Source of the DNA: Deltaproteobacteria bacterium
Lineage (GTDB): Bacteria > Desulfobacterota > Desulfovibrionia > Desulfovibrionales > Desulfovibrionaceae
DNA: 39,979 bases
Direction of reading: 5' to 3'
Assembly: GCA_031275645.1 (NCBI GenBank)
Contig: JAISOL010000040.1
Location: 1-39,979, forward strand
The position numbers and the translations under genes are program-made. The notes beneath the pieces are model-generated. The model was given only the letters and a program-made list of their open reading frames with translations, had not been told where the DNA came from and did no database searches. The first letter of the stretch is position 1. Each line of letters begins with the position of its first letter. Shown one piece after another: positions 39,892-39,979 of the stretch.

Positions 39892-39979
39892 TTCCTATCG
39901 GATGCGCTCTTTCGAGCGCGCCACAGGCGGGTTCCTGCTTCAACACGGGCGCTTGAGCCTTTCCCGCTCCACAGGCCGA
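39878..39979 (-). CDS. tnpB: TnpB C-terminus, partial (RNA-guided endonuclease of IS200/IS605)
   Basis: The last 33 codons of a minus-strand gene run from the window edge to TAG 39878-39880. They read SACGAGKAQAPVLKQEPACG and onward, ending GIPSL, which is the Cys/Gly-rich tail with a KQEP motif found after the zinc ribbon of many TnpB proteins. The stop codon lies inside the right-end hairpin, a layout typical of these elements. Catalytic residues are outside the window, so activity cannot be judged. Confidence 0.6.
   Translation of the reverse strand, partial: SACGAGKAQAPVLKQEPACGALERAHPIGIPSL

Overview
The window is GC-rich, gene-dense bacterial chromosome. It reads as a Gram-negative, probably a deltaproteobacterium close to Desulfovibrionaceae. 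The reasons are a bacterial GlnRS, a classical rpsL-rpsG-fusA block, a Ysc-type type III secretion system (T3SS) with YscX/YscY-like genes, c-di-GMP signalling proteins and a SpoIIE/STAS partner switch. The lineage is an inference from gene content only. No tRNA, rRNA or CRISPR array was seen.

Left part (1-16 kb). A secreted cyclophilin (+) converges on a minus-strand pair, an MFS exporter and a GT4 glycosyltransferase. Then come, on the minus strand, a chemoreceptor with a C-terminal PilZ domain, the str operon fusA-rpsG-rpsL with its own promoter, and a four-gene run glnS-dapA-hybrid kinase-HD-GYP regulator. A short plus-strand operon (DUF1992 protein and a WaaE-like glycosyltransferase) diverges from glnS.

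Central part (17-36 kb), the most interesting. Two long operons diverge from a 160-bp intergenic region at about 25.03-25.19 kb that carries back-to-back promoters. Leftward runs a T3SS operon: sctW (YopN/TyeA-like), SycN-like chaperone, sctX, sctY, sctV, sctS, sctT, sctU, then a shikimate-kinase-like gene and an EamA transporter. sctR is missing from its usual place before sctS, and SctU carries NPTQ instead of the NPTH autocleavage motif. Rightward runs an apparent eight-gene signalling operon: a membrane protein joining two extracytoplasmic domains to an MFS-like bundle, a 506-residue protein of unknown family, an orphan periplasmic substrate-binding protein, a membrane SpoIIE-type phosphatase, a STAS anti-anti-sigma protein, a HATPase anti-sigma-type kinase, an AAA+ sigma54-activator-like regulator whose GAFTGA loop is degenerate (GVASGV), and a YidE/AspT-type transporter. 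The proposed reading is that periplasmic signals set phosphatase activity, the phosphatase/STAS/HATPase partner switch controls the AAA+ regulator, and the output may include the adjacent T3SS. The Bordetella BtrU/BtrV/BtrW switch that controls a T3SS is the closest known parallel. The link between the two operons here is inferred from position.

Right part (36-40 kb). After a low-GC stretch with a probable transposase remnant come an OsmC-family peroxiredoxin with a small membrane protein, then convergent minus-strand genes: an orphan OppF/DppF-type ATPase, a Fur regulator and an Elp3-like radical SAM protein. The window ends inside an IS200/IS605-type element: the C-terminus of TnpB and the element's right end lie about 30 bp upstream of the radical SAM start codon.
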